Shown piece by piece: positions 22,893-30,791 of a stretch of 36,722 nucleotides of DNA (positions are counted from its first letter, which is position 1; each line of letters begins with the position of its first letter). The stretch spans positions 1-36,722 of the forward strand of contig JBHADF010000042.1 in NCBI GenBank assembly GCA_041854955.1. The letters are read 5' to 3'. Under the pieces are notes generated by a model that was not told where the DNA came from, searched no databases, and worked only from the letters and a program-made list of their open reading frames with translations. The translations under genes and the position numbers were made by a program. This DNA comes from CAMENZ01 sp041854955 (GTDB lineage Bacteria; Bacillota; Clostridia; Peptostreptococcales; Anaerovoracaceae).

Positions 22893-25800
22893 TTATGCAG
22901 CTTTCGCAGAAACTTTTCCTGAATATAAGGTGTATACCTTTTTACCGTCAATATTTCTGAAGCCCTTTACCTTGTAGAAATAAGTCTGTCCGGCCTTAAG
23001 CGCTTTAGTCATCACCTTAACGGAAGTTTTGGCGTCGGTTGTAGTAAGAACAAGCTGATATTTTCCTGTCTCGGAATCAGCCTTATAAATCTTATAGCCG
23101 TCCACCTTAAAGTTGGATTTCTTAGTCCAAGTAAGGGTTACATATCCCTTCTTAGCCTCAGACTTGATTCCTACAAGCTTTGTAGCCTTTACACCTGCAA
23201 TTACCTTCTCATCTGCAGCCTTCATATCAGTTGCCGTAACTTCGTTATAAGCCTTTGTGAGAGCCTTTGAGTAGATGAAGTTGGTAAGGAATCCGTATTC
23301 ATCTCTGATATTAGCCTTGTGAGTCAAGGTATTTGCAAAGAGTGCAATATTCTTGTATTCGAAAGCTACAGGTGCGTTGTTGTATTCCTTAAACTGAGTT
23401 TTAAGCTTCTTGTTAAACAATCCGATGCAACCCTGTAAAGGAGTCTTTCCTGCGTTCTGAAGGATTACCTTGGCAGTTTTGGGAAGCTTGGCGAAATATC
23501 CTGTACCATACTCGTAGGCAACTGTATCATTTTCCTTGATGTAAGTGGTGTTGGTTAAGGTTTCCTTAGGATATTTAACCTCTACGAGAGCATCTGTACC
23601 GTATTCGCAGGTTGCGAATTCTACACCCTTTACGAGGTTTTTCTTCAATACTGTAGGTACAGCCTCTGAACCGTAAGCTATGAAAGGCTTTCCGGCCTTT
23701 ATTGCCTTGATTGCAGCCTTGTCCTTGTCGGATAATGCGGAAGCTCCTATGATGATATCGGCTTCGTTTACATCCTTAGTCTGCTTGAAGCCTAAAAGAT
23801 TCATAGCAAATCTGTCATAGGCGCGGTTCCATGCGTCCCAATATATGTCTACAGTATCTACAAAGCCGCCCTTTATAGGCTCCTGTGCTCCTGTGATATA
23901 AACCTTTGTTTCCTTTAATAACTTTGCAATTACTGTGTTAGCTTTGATTCCTGTTGCGGAAACGATATACTTATCCTGAATTTCCTCTTTGAAGGTATCA
24001 TAGGATACGACGAAATGTCCCTTGTAGTCTCCCTTTGTTACAAAAGCAACCTCCTTGCCTAAGCTGAGCAAGTGGTTTACTGCTTCAACAGCTTCTGTAG
24101 AGTCATTTTCGATGATGACATCTTCCTTTTCGATTCCGTCGAACTGAGCCTTAAGACCGCTTATGAGCTTCAAAGCATCAGCATAGGATACTGTGCTTTC
24201 ACAAGCCTTCATGATTTCCTTGTAAGCAGCAGGCTCTGCACAGATTACTCTGTCATAACCGCGTGCATTAGGTCTGGAAGCGAAGGATTCTGAGTAGAGT
24301 CCCTTCCAAACGCTGATGAATGAACCGTTGGAAAGCTGTGAGTTCACCAAGGATCTCTTAGCCTGATAGCAAGTAACCACTAAGGTTCCTGCAGGATATT
24401 CTTTTTCAGCATACTTGAAAGCGGATTTTGCCCTATGTACCTTAACTCCGTTTCTTGTCAGGTATCTCAGCTCATCTGCAGCAGCCTGAATGTTGTTCTG
24501 ATTTGCCTTGTCCATGGGGATGATGTAGCATTCGGGATAATAATTTCCGTTTTGATCCTTACCGCCATATACAGGTCTCATAAGGTCTGCCTGTTTTCCG
24601 GCTCTGTTGTACTGGTCTACATAGTAAGGTGCTACCATCTCGTTGGAGTTAGTGTTGTTTACACCTCTTGCAAATAATTTTGCCTGAGTAGTAAGCAACG
24701 CCTGCTTATTCTTCTGCACATAGAGTCCCTGAACGAATAAAGCAGCAGGAATTACCTTTGAAGCATTTTCTTCGTTGTAAACAGGCTGCTCCCAAGTGAT
24801 TCCGCAGGTTCCTGTAAGTACGGGATACTGAGAACCGTAGGCAGTGGTCATATCGTCCCAAGGTTCTGCCCATTCAACACCTGTAGGTGATTTTGCAGAC
24901 TTTGTGAGATAGTCTCTTGCCGGCATTTCAAAGCTCTGATATTTGTCAGTATTGGCGATAGCACCGTTACCTAAGGCTTCTCCTAATTCGATAAACTGTT
25001 TCTGGATTAAGTCATACTCGAAATCAGGTAAGTGAGGAGGTGTGCAAGGCTCGATTAAAGTTCCTTCAATTCTTCCGTGAAGCTCATATAATACCATTGC
25101 ATCCCACATATTTACTACTGATTGCAAATTGGAGTCTTCGTTAGTAACCTGGTTGGCTTCGTCACGGTTAGGGTCGATACCGAGGGAAGTCTCACGCATG
25201 CTGCGTTCATAGCCTTCTTCATTCATGGTAGGAATTACTACGAACATTACATCCTTTAACAGGTCGCTGACTTTTATGGTTTTTTCTTCTACATTGTAGA
25301 TTTTATTGAAATTCTTAATAGGTGCTGAAATCTTGTATTCGGCTCCGGAATCATCCTGAGCATCTTCGCCTCTTATGTATCCTACATAGGTAGCGTAGTC
25401 CTTGATGCCTTCAGGGATAGCGTTGTTTCTTGCCTCCATTTCAGCCTTTAAAACCTTCTTACCTTCTTCTGTCAGGCCCTGGATTTCATTCAACTTTACA
25501 GTGTCCTGAGTAAGAAGCTGCTTAAGGAAGTTCATAGGTCCAACTACACCGGTATTTTCATTGGTGTGGCAGTTTGTAATGATTACGGGAACTCTTAAGC
25601 TGTTGTATTTGCCTGCTTCGATGTCCTTTAAAACTGCATCGGGCTCGGTTTCTACCTTATCCTTATAGGCCAGCCATGCATCGATGGAGCTCTGGCTGTC
25701 AGATACTACCAAGTAAGGCATGTCATAGCCTTCAACGGTAGTCTGTCCCATGGATTTCTTTATAACATAAGAACCGTTTGTAGGCTTCATCTTTGCGAAG

Positions 25801-26459
25801 GCTTCGATATCATCGTATAATTCATATACATTTCTGTAGGAATCATAAGGTACGATTTTGGTGTCTACCACTTCGGAAGTCTTGCCGTTTACAGTTGCTG
25901 TAAAATCGAAATAACCGCAGGCATCGAAGTAAACTCCGCCTTCATCATGAGGAGCTGAATAATCAGGCCCCTGCTTTTCGGTTCTGTCTTCTCCATAATT
26001 GTTCCAATAATAGCAATTTGACTGCAGAGTAATAATTAAATCAGTGCCCTCTGCCTTCATGGCCTTAACCTCAAACTGCTTATGCTTGTTATCGTTGCAT
26101 AACCAAGTTTCAAGTGCTCCACCCTCTTTCTGATAAGGGAATAATTTCTTATCAAAATATACTCTGGTAGCATTTCTTGTAAGGTTGAATTTTACTGCCT
26201 TTTCCTCTACTGCCTTCTTTAACTCTTCTGCAGTGATGTCTTTCATTTTGAAAGTGACAGTGTCTGTACCATCGTTTGATTGCTCAATGACTAATGATAC
26301 GGGTTGTGCAGGATGTAGGCCTGCTAATGATTTGCCCGGTGCAGTGGTGTCATTGGCTGTAGTCTTTACAGAACCGAAAGCACTTGTAGGCAACATCATG
26401 GTCAAGATCATGATGACTACCATAATCTTTACAGAAAGTTTCTTCATCTTTCTTTCCAT
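22893..26459 (-). CDS. Large secreted M14-type metallopeptidase with a C-terminal fibronectin-III-like domain
   Basis: A protein of 1188 residues from ATG 26459 (AAAGGAG seven bases upstream; the frame is open 14 codons further without a better site). It starts with a signal peptide: basic MERKMKK, a hydrophobic stretch to about residue 22, then a likely cleavage near TSAFG. M14 carboxypeptidase features follow: CHTNE with the zinc pair H298/E301, DPNRD at 429-433 (substrate-binding Asn/Arg), and YELHGR with the third zinc ligand H461. A Glu in GITWEQP (about 557) could be catalytic, but this is uncertain. Residues about 650-980 include a region like the C-terminal extension of large bacterial M14 enzymes. 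Residues 1090-1181 form an Fn3-like domain (GYVTLTWTK...GYKIYKA). No LPXTG or SLH anchor is seen. Likely role: digestion of peptides outside the cell. Substrate unknown. Confidence 0.8.
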   Translation of the reverse strand: MERKMKKLSVKIMVVIMILTMMLPTSAFGSVKTTANDTTAPGKSLAGLHPAQPVSLVIEQSNDGTDTVTFKMKDITAEELKKAVEEKAVKFNLTRNATRVYFDKKLFPYQKEGGALETWLCNDNKHKQFEVKAMKAEGTDLIITLQSNCYYWNNYGEDRTEKQGPDYSAPHDEGGVYFDACGYFDFTATVNGKTSEVVDTKIVPYDSYRNVYELYDDIEAFAKMKPTNGSYVIKKSMGQTTVEGYDMPYLVVSDSQSSIDAWLAYKDKVETEPDAVLKDIEAGKYNSLRVPVIITNCHTNENTGVVGPMNFLKQLLTQDTVKLNEIQGLTEEGKKVLKAEMEARNNAIPEGIKDYATYVGYIRGEDAQDDSGAEYKISAPIKNFNKIYNVEEKTIKVSDLLKDVMFVVIPTMNEEGYERSMRETSLGIDPNRDEANQVTNEDSNLQSVVNMWDAMVLYELHGRIEGTLIEPCTPPHLPDFEYDLIQKQFIELGEALGNGAIANTDKYQSFEMPARDYLTKSAKSPTGVEWAEPWDDMTTAYGSQYPVLTGTCGITWEQPVYNEENASKVIPAALFVQGLYVQKNKQALLTTQAKLFARGVNNTNSNEMVAPYYVDQYNRAGKQADLMRPVYGGKDQNGNYYPECYIIPMDKANQNNIQAAADELRYLTRNGVKVHRAKSAFKYAEKEYPAGTLVVTCYQAKRSLVNSQLSNGSFISVWKGLYSESFASRPNARGYDRVICAEPAAYKEIMKACESTVSYADALKLISGLKAQFDGIEKEDVIIENDSTEAVEAVNHLLSLGKEVAFVTKGDYKGHFVVSYDTFKEEIQDKYIVSATGIKANTVIAKLLKETKVYITGAQEPIKGGFVDTVDIYWDAWNRAYDRFAMNLLGFKQTKDVNEADIIIGASALSDKDKAAIKAIKAGKPFIAYGSEAVPTVLKKNLVKGVEFATCEYGTDALVEVKYPKETLTNTTYIKENDTVAYEYGTGYFAKLPKTAKVILQNAGKTPLQGCIGLFNKKLKTQFKEYNNAPVAFEYKNIALFANTLTHKANIRDEYGFLTNFIYSKALTKAYNEVTATDMKAADEKVIAGVKATKLVGIKSEAKKGYVTLTWTKKSNFKVDGYKIYKADSETGKYQLVLTTTDAKTSVKVMTKALKAGQTYFYKVKGFRNIDGKKVYTLYSGKVSAKAA

Positions 26460-26493
26460 TTTTTTCTCCTTTTTCAGCAAAATATATTGATTT

Positions 26494-26518
26494 TTCAACA
26501 TTTGGCACTAATGTTGAA
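26494..26518 (-). promoter_or_regulatory. Inverted repeat in the leader of the secreted peptidase gene
   Basis: Perfect 9-bp arms TTCAACATT / AATGTTGAA around a seven-base centre, about 35-60 bases before the ATG. It could be an RNA stem-loop or a repressor operator. No second copy was found in the window. Confidence 0.45.
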
Positions 26519-26588
26519 CCGCTGATTTCCCCTTTTTATGCCATGGAATCTCAAATAAGTCGACCCTAATTTGATTGTCAGCATTTTA

Positions 26589-26617
26589 ACTCTAACACAA
26601 GCAGTTTATGATTTCAA
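26589..26617 (-). promoter_or_regulatory. Promoter for the secreted peptidase gene
   Basis: On the minus strand, -35 TTGAAA (26612-26617), a 17-base spacer and -10 TAGAGT (26589-26594) with an extended TGT. It leaves a leader of about 120 bases that contains the inverted repeat. Confidence 0.5.
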
Positions 26618-26687
26618 TAGTCTGTTAAGAATTTATTAAGGGCTTTTTTGTTTTCTTAATAGATTTTAGCACTATGTATTCAAGCAT

Positions 26688-26716
26688 AAAAAAGCCCTGC
26701 CGTTCAGCAGAGCTTT
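26688..26716 (-). terminator. Terminator of ackA
   Basis: Arms AAAGCTCTGC / GCAGGGCTTT on the minus strand (one G-T pair) with a six-base loop, followed by TTTTTT, ten bases after the ackA stop. Confidence 0.88.
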
Positions 26717-26726
26717 TGTCCTTATA

Positions 26727-27926
26727 TTATTTTCCGTTAACGATGTTTAAAGTATCTCTTGCAATCATCAGTTCTTCGTTGGTAGGGATCAAGATTACCT
26801 TTATTCTGGCTCCCTCGTCGGAAATCATGGTAAGCTTTCCTTTAACCTTATTTCTGAGAGGATCGATCTTAATGCCCAGGTTTCCTAAGTCGTGGCAGAT
26901 AAGCTCTCTCATCATGATGTCGTTTTCACCTACTCCGGCAGTGAAGATGATGGCGTCGCAGCCATTCATTTCAGCCATATAAGCTCCGATATAGAAACGA
27001 ACCTTGTGAGCGAAAACCTTCAGTGCCAAGATAGCTCTCTCGTTTCCTTCTGCTACGGCAGTTTCCAAATCTCTGAAGTCGGAAGATACACCGGAAATAC
27101 CTAAAACTCCGGACTCCTTGTTGAGGATGTCATTGGCTTCTTCGTGAGTTATGCCCTTTTTCTTAGCGATAAAGGACACGATAGCAGGGTCAATATCTCC
27201 GGAACGAGTACCCATTACAAGTCCTTCCAGAGGAGTAAAGCCCATGGATGTATCAATACACTTACCTCTCTTGATAGCGGAAACAGATGCTCCGTTACCT
27301 AAGTGGCAGGTGATAAGCTTCAAATCTTCCAAATCTACATTGAGAATTTCAGAGGCCTTTTGAGCTACATACTTATGGGAAGTTCCGTGGAATCCATATC
27401 TTCTGATGCCGTATTTTTCATAGAATTCATAAGGCAATGCGTAGATGTAGGATTCGGGAGGCATGGTCTGATGGAATGCCGTGTCGAATACTCCAACCAT
27501 AGGTGTCTTAGGCATTAACTGTCTGCAAGCAGCTATACCGGCTAAGTTAGGTGGGTTGTGAAGAGGTGCCAGCTCTGTGCATTCCTCTAATGCTGCCAGT
27601 ACGGAATCATCTATCAAAACGGAATCGGCATATTTCTCACCGGCGTGAACTACTCTGTGTCCAACAGCCCCAATCTCGTCAAGGCTTCCTATTACGCCTG
27701 TTTTAGGATCCTGAATAGCCTTGAGAACCTGTGCTATAGCATCCTTATGGTCGTGCATAGGTATAGTTGCTTTTTCCTTTTCCATTCCTATCTTTTCGTG
27801 GCCGATAAAGGAACCGTCCATGCCGATTCTCTCTACCATACCTTTGCAAAGAAGTGTTTCGTCAGTCATGTCAAGTACTTGATACTTTAACGATGAACTA
27901 CCGCAGTTAATAACTAATATTTTCAT
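26727..27926 (-). CDS. ackA: Acetate kinase
   Basis: Interconverts acetyl phosphate + ADP and acetate + ATP, the energy-yielding last step of acetate fermentation. The 399-residue protein begins MKILVINCGSSSLKYQ, with HRVVHAGEKY, FDTAFHQTMP, YGFHGTSHKYV and TCHLGNGASV, the ASKHA-fold motifs, all intact. The start is 27926, with GGAGGAG four bases before the ATG; a frame open to 27944 is ignored. Phosphotransacetylase (pta) is not adjacent, so ackA is a single-gene transcript with its own promoter and terminator. Confidence 0.98.
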   Translation of the reverse strand: MKILVINCGSSSLKYQVLDMTDETLLCKGMVERIGMDGSFIGHEKIGMEKEKATIPMHDHKDAIAQVLKAIQDPKTGVIGSLDEIGAVGHRVVHAGEKYADSVLIDDSVLAALEECTELAPLHNPPNLAGIAACRQLMPKTPMVGVFDTAFHQTMPPESYIYALPYEFYEKYGIRRYGFHGTSHKYVAQKASEILNVDLEDLKLITCHLGNGASVSAIKRGKCIDTSMGFTPLEGLVMGTRSGDIDPAIVSFIAKKKGITHEEANDILNKESGVLGISGVSSDFRDLETAVAEGNERAILALKVFAHKVRFYIGAYMAEMNGCDAIIFTAGVGENDIMMRELICHDLGNLGIKIDPLRNKVKGKLTMISDEGARIKVILIPTNEELMIARDTLNIVNGK

Positions 27927-27975
27927 TTCTCTCCTCCGTGTCAATCACATGTTTTATGATAATATAACTCTAATT

Positions 27976-28004
27976 ATTATACATACCTGAAAAAATTTTT
28001 TCAA
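27976..28004 (-). promoter_or_regulatory. Promoter for ackA with an overlapping palindrome
   Basis: On the minus strand, -35 TTGAAA (27999-28004), a 17-base spacer and perfect -10 TATAAT (27976-27981). The -35 and spacer hold a perfect 16-bp palindrome TGAAAAAATTTTTTCA, which may be an operator or simply A-tract DNA. Confidence 0.85.
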
Positions 28005-28080
28005 GGTCTTTTCCTCGTTAATATAATAACTTTTCTGCCTTGAATTACAGTCTGATCAAAGCCTAAATTTTCCTTTTTCG

Positions 28081-28121
28081 GTGATTTTATCACGGAAAGT
28101 CTGTTTGATAAGGGGTATAAT
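28081..28121 (+). promoter_or_regulatory. trxA promoter with a Crp/Fnr-type activator site
   Basis: A perfect palindrome GTGATTTTATCAC (28081-28093), then CGGAAA where a -35 would lie (28093-28098, poor match to TTGACA), and a perfect -10 TATAAT (28116-28121). The palindrome centre is at about -41, the class II activator position. The same arrangement with identical spacing occurs at 32114-32154 before the trx-trxB operon. Confidence 0.65.
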
Positions 28122-28159
28122 CCAGACATAAAATAAAGAGAATTTACGGAGGTATGAAC

Positions 28160-28465
28160 ATGTCTGTTTTAACTATTACAAAGGAAAATTTCCAAGAGGA
28201 AGTTATGCAAAGCGATAAACCTGTTTTGGTTGATTTCTGGGCATCCTGGTGTGGACCCTGCAAAATGGTAGGACCTATTTTAGATGAGATTGCCAAGGAA
28301 AGAACCGATATCAAAATTGGTAAGGTAAATGTAGATGAACAGCCGGAACTGGCTTCTTCATTCCAAATTATGAGCATCCCTACTATGATGGTCTTCAAAA
28401 ACGGTGAAGTTACCAACAAGTCCATGGGTGCAAGACCTAAAGCTGATATTCTTAATCTCCTATAA
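28160..28465 (+). CDS. trxA: Thioredoxin (WCGPC)
   Basis: A cytoplasmic dithiol protein that reduces disulfides in enzymes such as ribonucleotide reductase and peroxidases. The 101-residue protein has the classic active site WCGPC at 30-34 and the cis-proline in SIPT near 75. The frame has an ATG six bases upstream at 28154, but GGAGG is only one base from it and seven bases from ATG 28160, so the latter is chosen. It is a single-gene plus-strand transcript with its own terminator, next to a redox operon on the other strand whose promoter shares its operator. Confidence 0.96.
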   Translation: MSVLTITKENFQEEVMQSDKPVLVDFWASWCGPCKMVGPILDEIAKERTDIKIGKVNVDEQPELASSFQIMSIPTMMVFKNGEVTNKSMGARPKADILNLL

Positions 28466-28490
28466 GAAAATATAATCATACACAAGAAAG

Positions 28491-28526
28491 AGAACCTTTT
28501 GAGAAAATCCCGAAAGGTTCTTTTTG
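28491..28526 (+). terminator. Terminator of trxA
   Basis: Perfect 9-bp arms AGAACCTTT / AAAGGTTCT with a 13-base loop, then TTTTT. It lies 25 bases after the trxA stop. Confidence 0.85.
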
Positions 28527-28530
28527 TATA

Positions 28531-28556
28531 AACAAAGCCCCACCTTTCAGCGGGGC
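28531..28556 (-). terminator. Terminator of the Crp/Fnr regulator gene
   Basis: Arms GCCCC / GGGGC with a loop that can pair further, followed on the minus strand by TTTGTTT. It faces the trxA terminator tail to tail. Confidence 0.75.
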
Positions 28557-28593
28557 CATTTCACTTTTATATGTATCTTATATCTTTTCTACT

Positions 28594-29253
28594 CTATCTT
28601 TCGGCATATTCCTCCAAAAGCTTCGTGTCGGTAATCTCCACCATACCTCTTGACAGCTTAACTAAGCCTTCTCCTTGGAAATATCTCAACATTCTCGTTA
28701 CCACTTCTCTGGCCGTTCCCAAATGATTTCCTATACCTTCATGAGTGATAGCCAGCTTAGTTGTTCCTTCCAAAGAGCATTCCTCTAAAAGGAAGTCAGC
28801 CAACCTCTTGTCCATACTCTTCCACATGATTTGCTCCAAAAGCCACATGACTTCGGAAAAGTGACTGGAGAGAAGCTGATTAGTATAATTTGAAAGTGCT
28901 AAGGATTCTTCCATGAGAGATTTATATATTTCCGGAGGAATTACCCAAAAGGTAGTTTCCTTTTCCGCTTCTATGTTTATATCGAACTGTATATCCTGAA
29001 GCATACAGGAGGCGGAAAACAGGCACATATCCATCTCGAAGAGTCGAAACAGGGTTATCTCTCTCCCCTCCTCTGAAAGCATATAGGCCCTAAGCTGTCC
29101 GGATTTAACTAAAAGAAAACCGATACAGTCTGCTGAGCCATTATGTACCATGGTTCCTTTTTTCACTTTTCGCTCCGTGATAGCACCGGAAATTATGAGC
29201 TGCTGCGCCGGTGTCAATTTATCCCAAACCGGGAAATAATCGGAAAATGTCAT
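28594..29253 (-). CDS. Crp/Fnr family transcriptional regulator
   Basis: A 219-residue regulator with an N-terminal cyclic-nucleotide-binding-like sensor barrel (about 20-115; SGQLRAYMLSEEGREITLFRL), a long dimerisation helix (about 118-150) and a C-terminal winged helix-turn-helix (about 167-205; ITHEGIGNHLGTAREVVTRML, with the E183-R187 positions of the recognition helix typical of Crp/Fnr). C77 and C83 in DMCLFSASCML form a Cys-x5-Cys pair in the sensor; C43 and C159 are the others. The N-terminal [4Fe-4S] cysteine spacing of Fnr is absent. Effector unknown. It has its own promoter, lies between trxA and the trxB-ccdA-tlpA operon, and is the best local candidate to bind their shared palindrome. 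Confidence 0.9.
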   Translation of the reverse strand: MTFSDYFPVWDKLTPAQQLIISGAITERKVKKGTMVHNGSADCIGFLLVKSGQLRAYMLSEEGREITLFRLFEMDMCLFSASCMLQDIQFDINIEAEKETTFWVIPPEIYKSLMEESLALSNYTNQLLSSHFSEVMWLLEQIMWKSMDKRLADFLLEECSLEGTTKLAITHEGIGNHLGTAREVVTRMLRYFQGEGLVKLSRGMVEITDTKLLEEYAER

Positions 29254-29277
29254 GTATATTCCCTCCTATCTCCCAAC

Positions 29278-29306
29278 AGTATAATCATTTTTGCCGCAGA
29301 TTTCAA
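29278..29306 (-). promoter_or_regulatory. Promoter for the Crp/Fnr regulator gene
   Basis: On the minus strand, -35 TTGAAA (29301-29306), a 17-base spacer and -10 TATACT (29278-29283). A normal-looking -35 and no GTGAT-N3-ATCAC site suggest expression independent of the regulator itself. Confidence 0.78.
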
Positions 29307-29343
29307 TGTATTTTAAGTGAAATTAAAGTGTAAAGTTTCTCTC

Positions 29344-29910
29344 TTAGCTTATCAGATCAATGCCTTGCAGCAGATTGTCCTCAGACAAGCTTCCTTGTCT
29401 GCCTGCTATAACAAAGCCGTCCTTGTCGATAAAGTAGGTGGTGGGTATGGAAACAATTCCATAGGTATCTGCACCGTTGGCGGCAGTATCATAGTAAACC
29501 GGGAAGGTGTAGCCTTTCTCCGAAATAAAGTCAGCTGCACTCCTTACAGTTTCACGATTGTTGTCTGTTAAGTTTATCATGAGGAACTGTACCTCGTCAC
29601 CTACATCCTTATATACCTTGTCAAAGTCGGGCATTTCCATCTGACAAGGGCCGCACCAGGATGCCCAGAAGTTGAGAACCACCGGCTTCCCTGCAAAATC
29701 CGAAAGCTTTACTTCATTGCCTTCTTCGTCATATACGGTAAAATCAGGTGCCGTTGTCTTTTCCTGCTCTTCAGCTTGGTTATTAGCCTCCTGATTGGTG
29801 GTTACATCTCCCAAATCCACACTGTTTTTGTATTTATTGTAAAATAGTGTAGCTCCCACCAGTACTATGCAAAATACAATTGCTATCACTAATACACCTT
29901 TATTTTTCAT
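29344..29910 (-). CDS. Membrane-anchored TlpA/ResA-like thioredoxin
   Basis: A 188-residue extracytoplasmic thioredoxin. An N-terminal transmembrane segment at about 5-23 anchors it; a polar linker (30-52) leads to a TlpA-type domain beginning APDFTVYDEEGNEVKLSDFAGK, with active site WCGPC at 85-89 and cis-Pro156 in SIPTTYF. No lipobox cysteine is seen. Such proteins reduce disulfides outside the membrane, using electrons passed by CcdA. It is nine bases after ccdA and has AGGAGG before the ATG. With no cytochrome c genes in view, its substrate may be another exported protein. Confidence 0.9.
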   Translation of the reverse strand: MKNKGVLVIAIVFCIVLVGATLFYNKYKNSVDLGDVTTNQEANNQAEEQEKTTAPDFTVYDEEGNEVKLSDFAGKPVVLNFWASWCGPCQMEMPDFDKVYKDVGDEVQFLMINLTDNNRETVRSAADFISEKGYTFPVYYDTAANGADTYGIVSIPTTYFIDKDGFVIAGRQGSLSEDNLLQGIDLIS

Positions 29911-29919
29911 ATTTTCCTC

Positions 29920-30582
29920 CTAACTCAACAGGCTGAGAAATCTTCCCAGGGTTCCTGTGGCCATTAAAATTCCTATGATTATCAACAAAATACCGCTACC
30001 CATATTGATGGCATTGTAATTTTTCTTTATGAAATCAAAAGCAGATTTAAGCTTATCTATGAGCAATGCACTTATTACGAAGGGTATGCCCAGTCCTAAA
30101 GAATAGGCGAGCAGCATCAGCATGCCGATAAGGGCATGTCCCTGCTGAGATGCCAATACCAGGGCAGACCCTAAGAAAGCGCCTACGCAGGGAGTCCATC
30201 CTATGGAAAAAACCATTCCGAACAGAGCCGCCGAAAAGAAGTTCATATTTTCCGTATCTACATTCTTTTGACTTCCTTTGAATATATTGAGCTTAAAAAG
30301 GCCCAAAAAGTTAAGTCCGAACAGAATCACTATACCTCCGGAAATAAGGTTTATTATAGTCTGATTGTGTCTTAAAAAGCTGCCTATGGTCCCGGCCAAG
30401 GCTCCCATGGTAACAAACACAATGGTAAAGCCTAAAACGAAGCCGAGCGCCCTTATGACCGTTTTGCGGGTACTGCTCTCTCCTCCTCCTGAAAAATATA
30501 GGATATAGATGGGCAGCATAGGCAAAAGGCAGGGGGAAATAAAAGTGATTATTCCCTCTGCAAAGGGAATCAGATACTGCAT
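29920..30582 (-). CDS. ccdA: CcdA-type transmembrane thiol-disulfide transporter
   Basis: Moves reducing equivalents from cytoplasmic thioredoxin across the membrane to extracytoplasmic thioredoxins. The 220-residue protein is hydrophobic with about six segments. It carries the two redox cysteines of the family: C18 in FISPCLLPMLP and C132 in GWTPCVGAFLG. The start (30582) overlaps the end of the DUF6132 gene by 13 bases. Upstream are thioredoxin and thioredoxin reductase, downstream is the TlpA-like protein, so the operon encodes the whole electron route from NADPH to the cell surface. Confidence 0.95.
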   Translation of the reverse strand: MQYLIPFAEGIITFISPCLLPMLPIYILYFSGGGESSTRKTVIRALGFVLGFTIVFVTMGALAGTIGSFLRHNQTIINLISGGIVILFGLNFLGLFKLNIFKGSQKNVDTENMNFFSAALFGMVFSIGWTPCVGAFLGSALVLASQQGHALIGMLMLLAYSLGLGIPFVISALLIDKLKSAFDFIKKNYNAINMGSGILLIIIGILMATGTLGRFLSLLS

Positions 30583-30791
30583 TCTTCATCCCCCCTTTCT
30601 TCTTTATTTTCCTTTTTAAAGATATATGACAGGATATATCCTATCAGCCCTGTGTAAAGCATGGTGATATATGGATTTGATGTCAGCATGCAGCCTCTCT
30701 TACAGCCGAAAAATTTATAGTAAAGAAGCCCGGCAACCATGCCCAAAAGAATGAAAATCAGAGGCCTTATCCATTTCCAATGCTTTTTCAT
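30570..30791 (-). CDS. DUF6132-like small membrane protein
   Basis: A 73-residue protein with two hydrophobic segments (about 10-25 and 40-58). Between them is KFFGCKRGCMLTSNPYITM, with a Cys-x3-Cys pair near the membrane; this resembles the DUF6132 family (YYKFxGC...C.ITSNP), identified from memory. It is encoded between trxB and ccdA: ATG 30791 overlaps the trxB stop (TGATG), with GGAGG six bases before it. An ATG one codon earlier is too close to the ribosome binding site. The cysteine pair and its neighbours suggest a redox role, but none is established. Confidence 0.75.
   Translation of the reverse strand: MKKHWKWIRPLIFILLGMVAGLLYYKFFGCKRGCMLTSNPYITMLYTGLIGYILSYIFKKENKEERGDEECSI

Noticed and set aside
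27934..27944. GTGATTGACAC in the ackA leader, similar to the trx operator
   Set aside because: It is 11 bases with a different centre and lies downstream of the promoter; likely chance.
28144..28485. 113-codon minus-strand frame across trxA
   Set aside because: It is the exact antisense of trxA, with no ribosome binding site or promoter.
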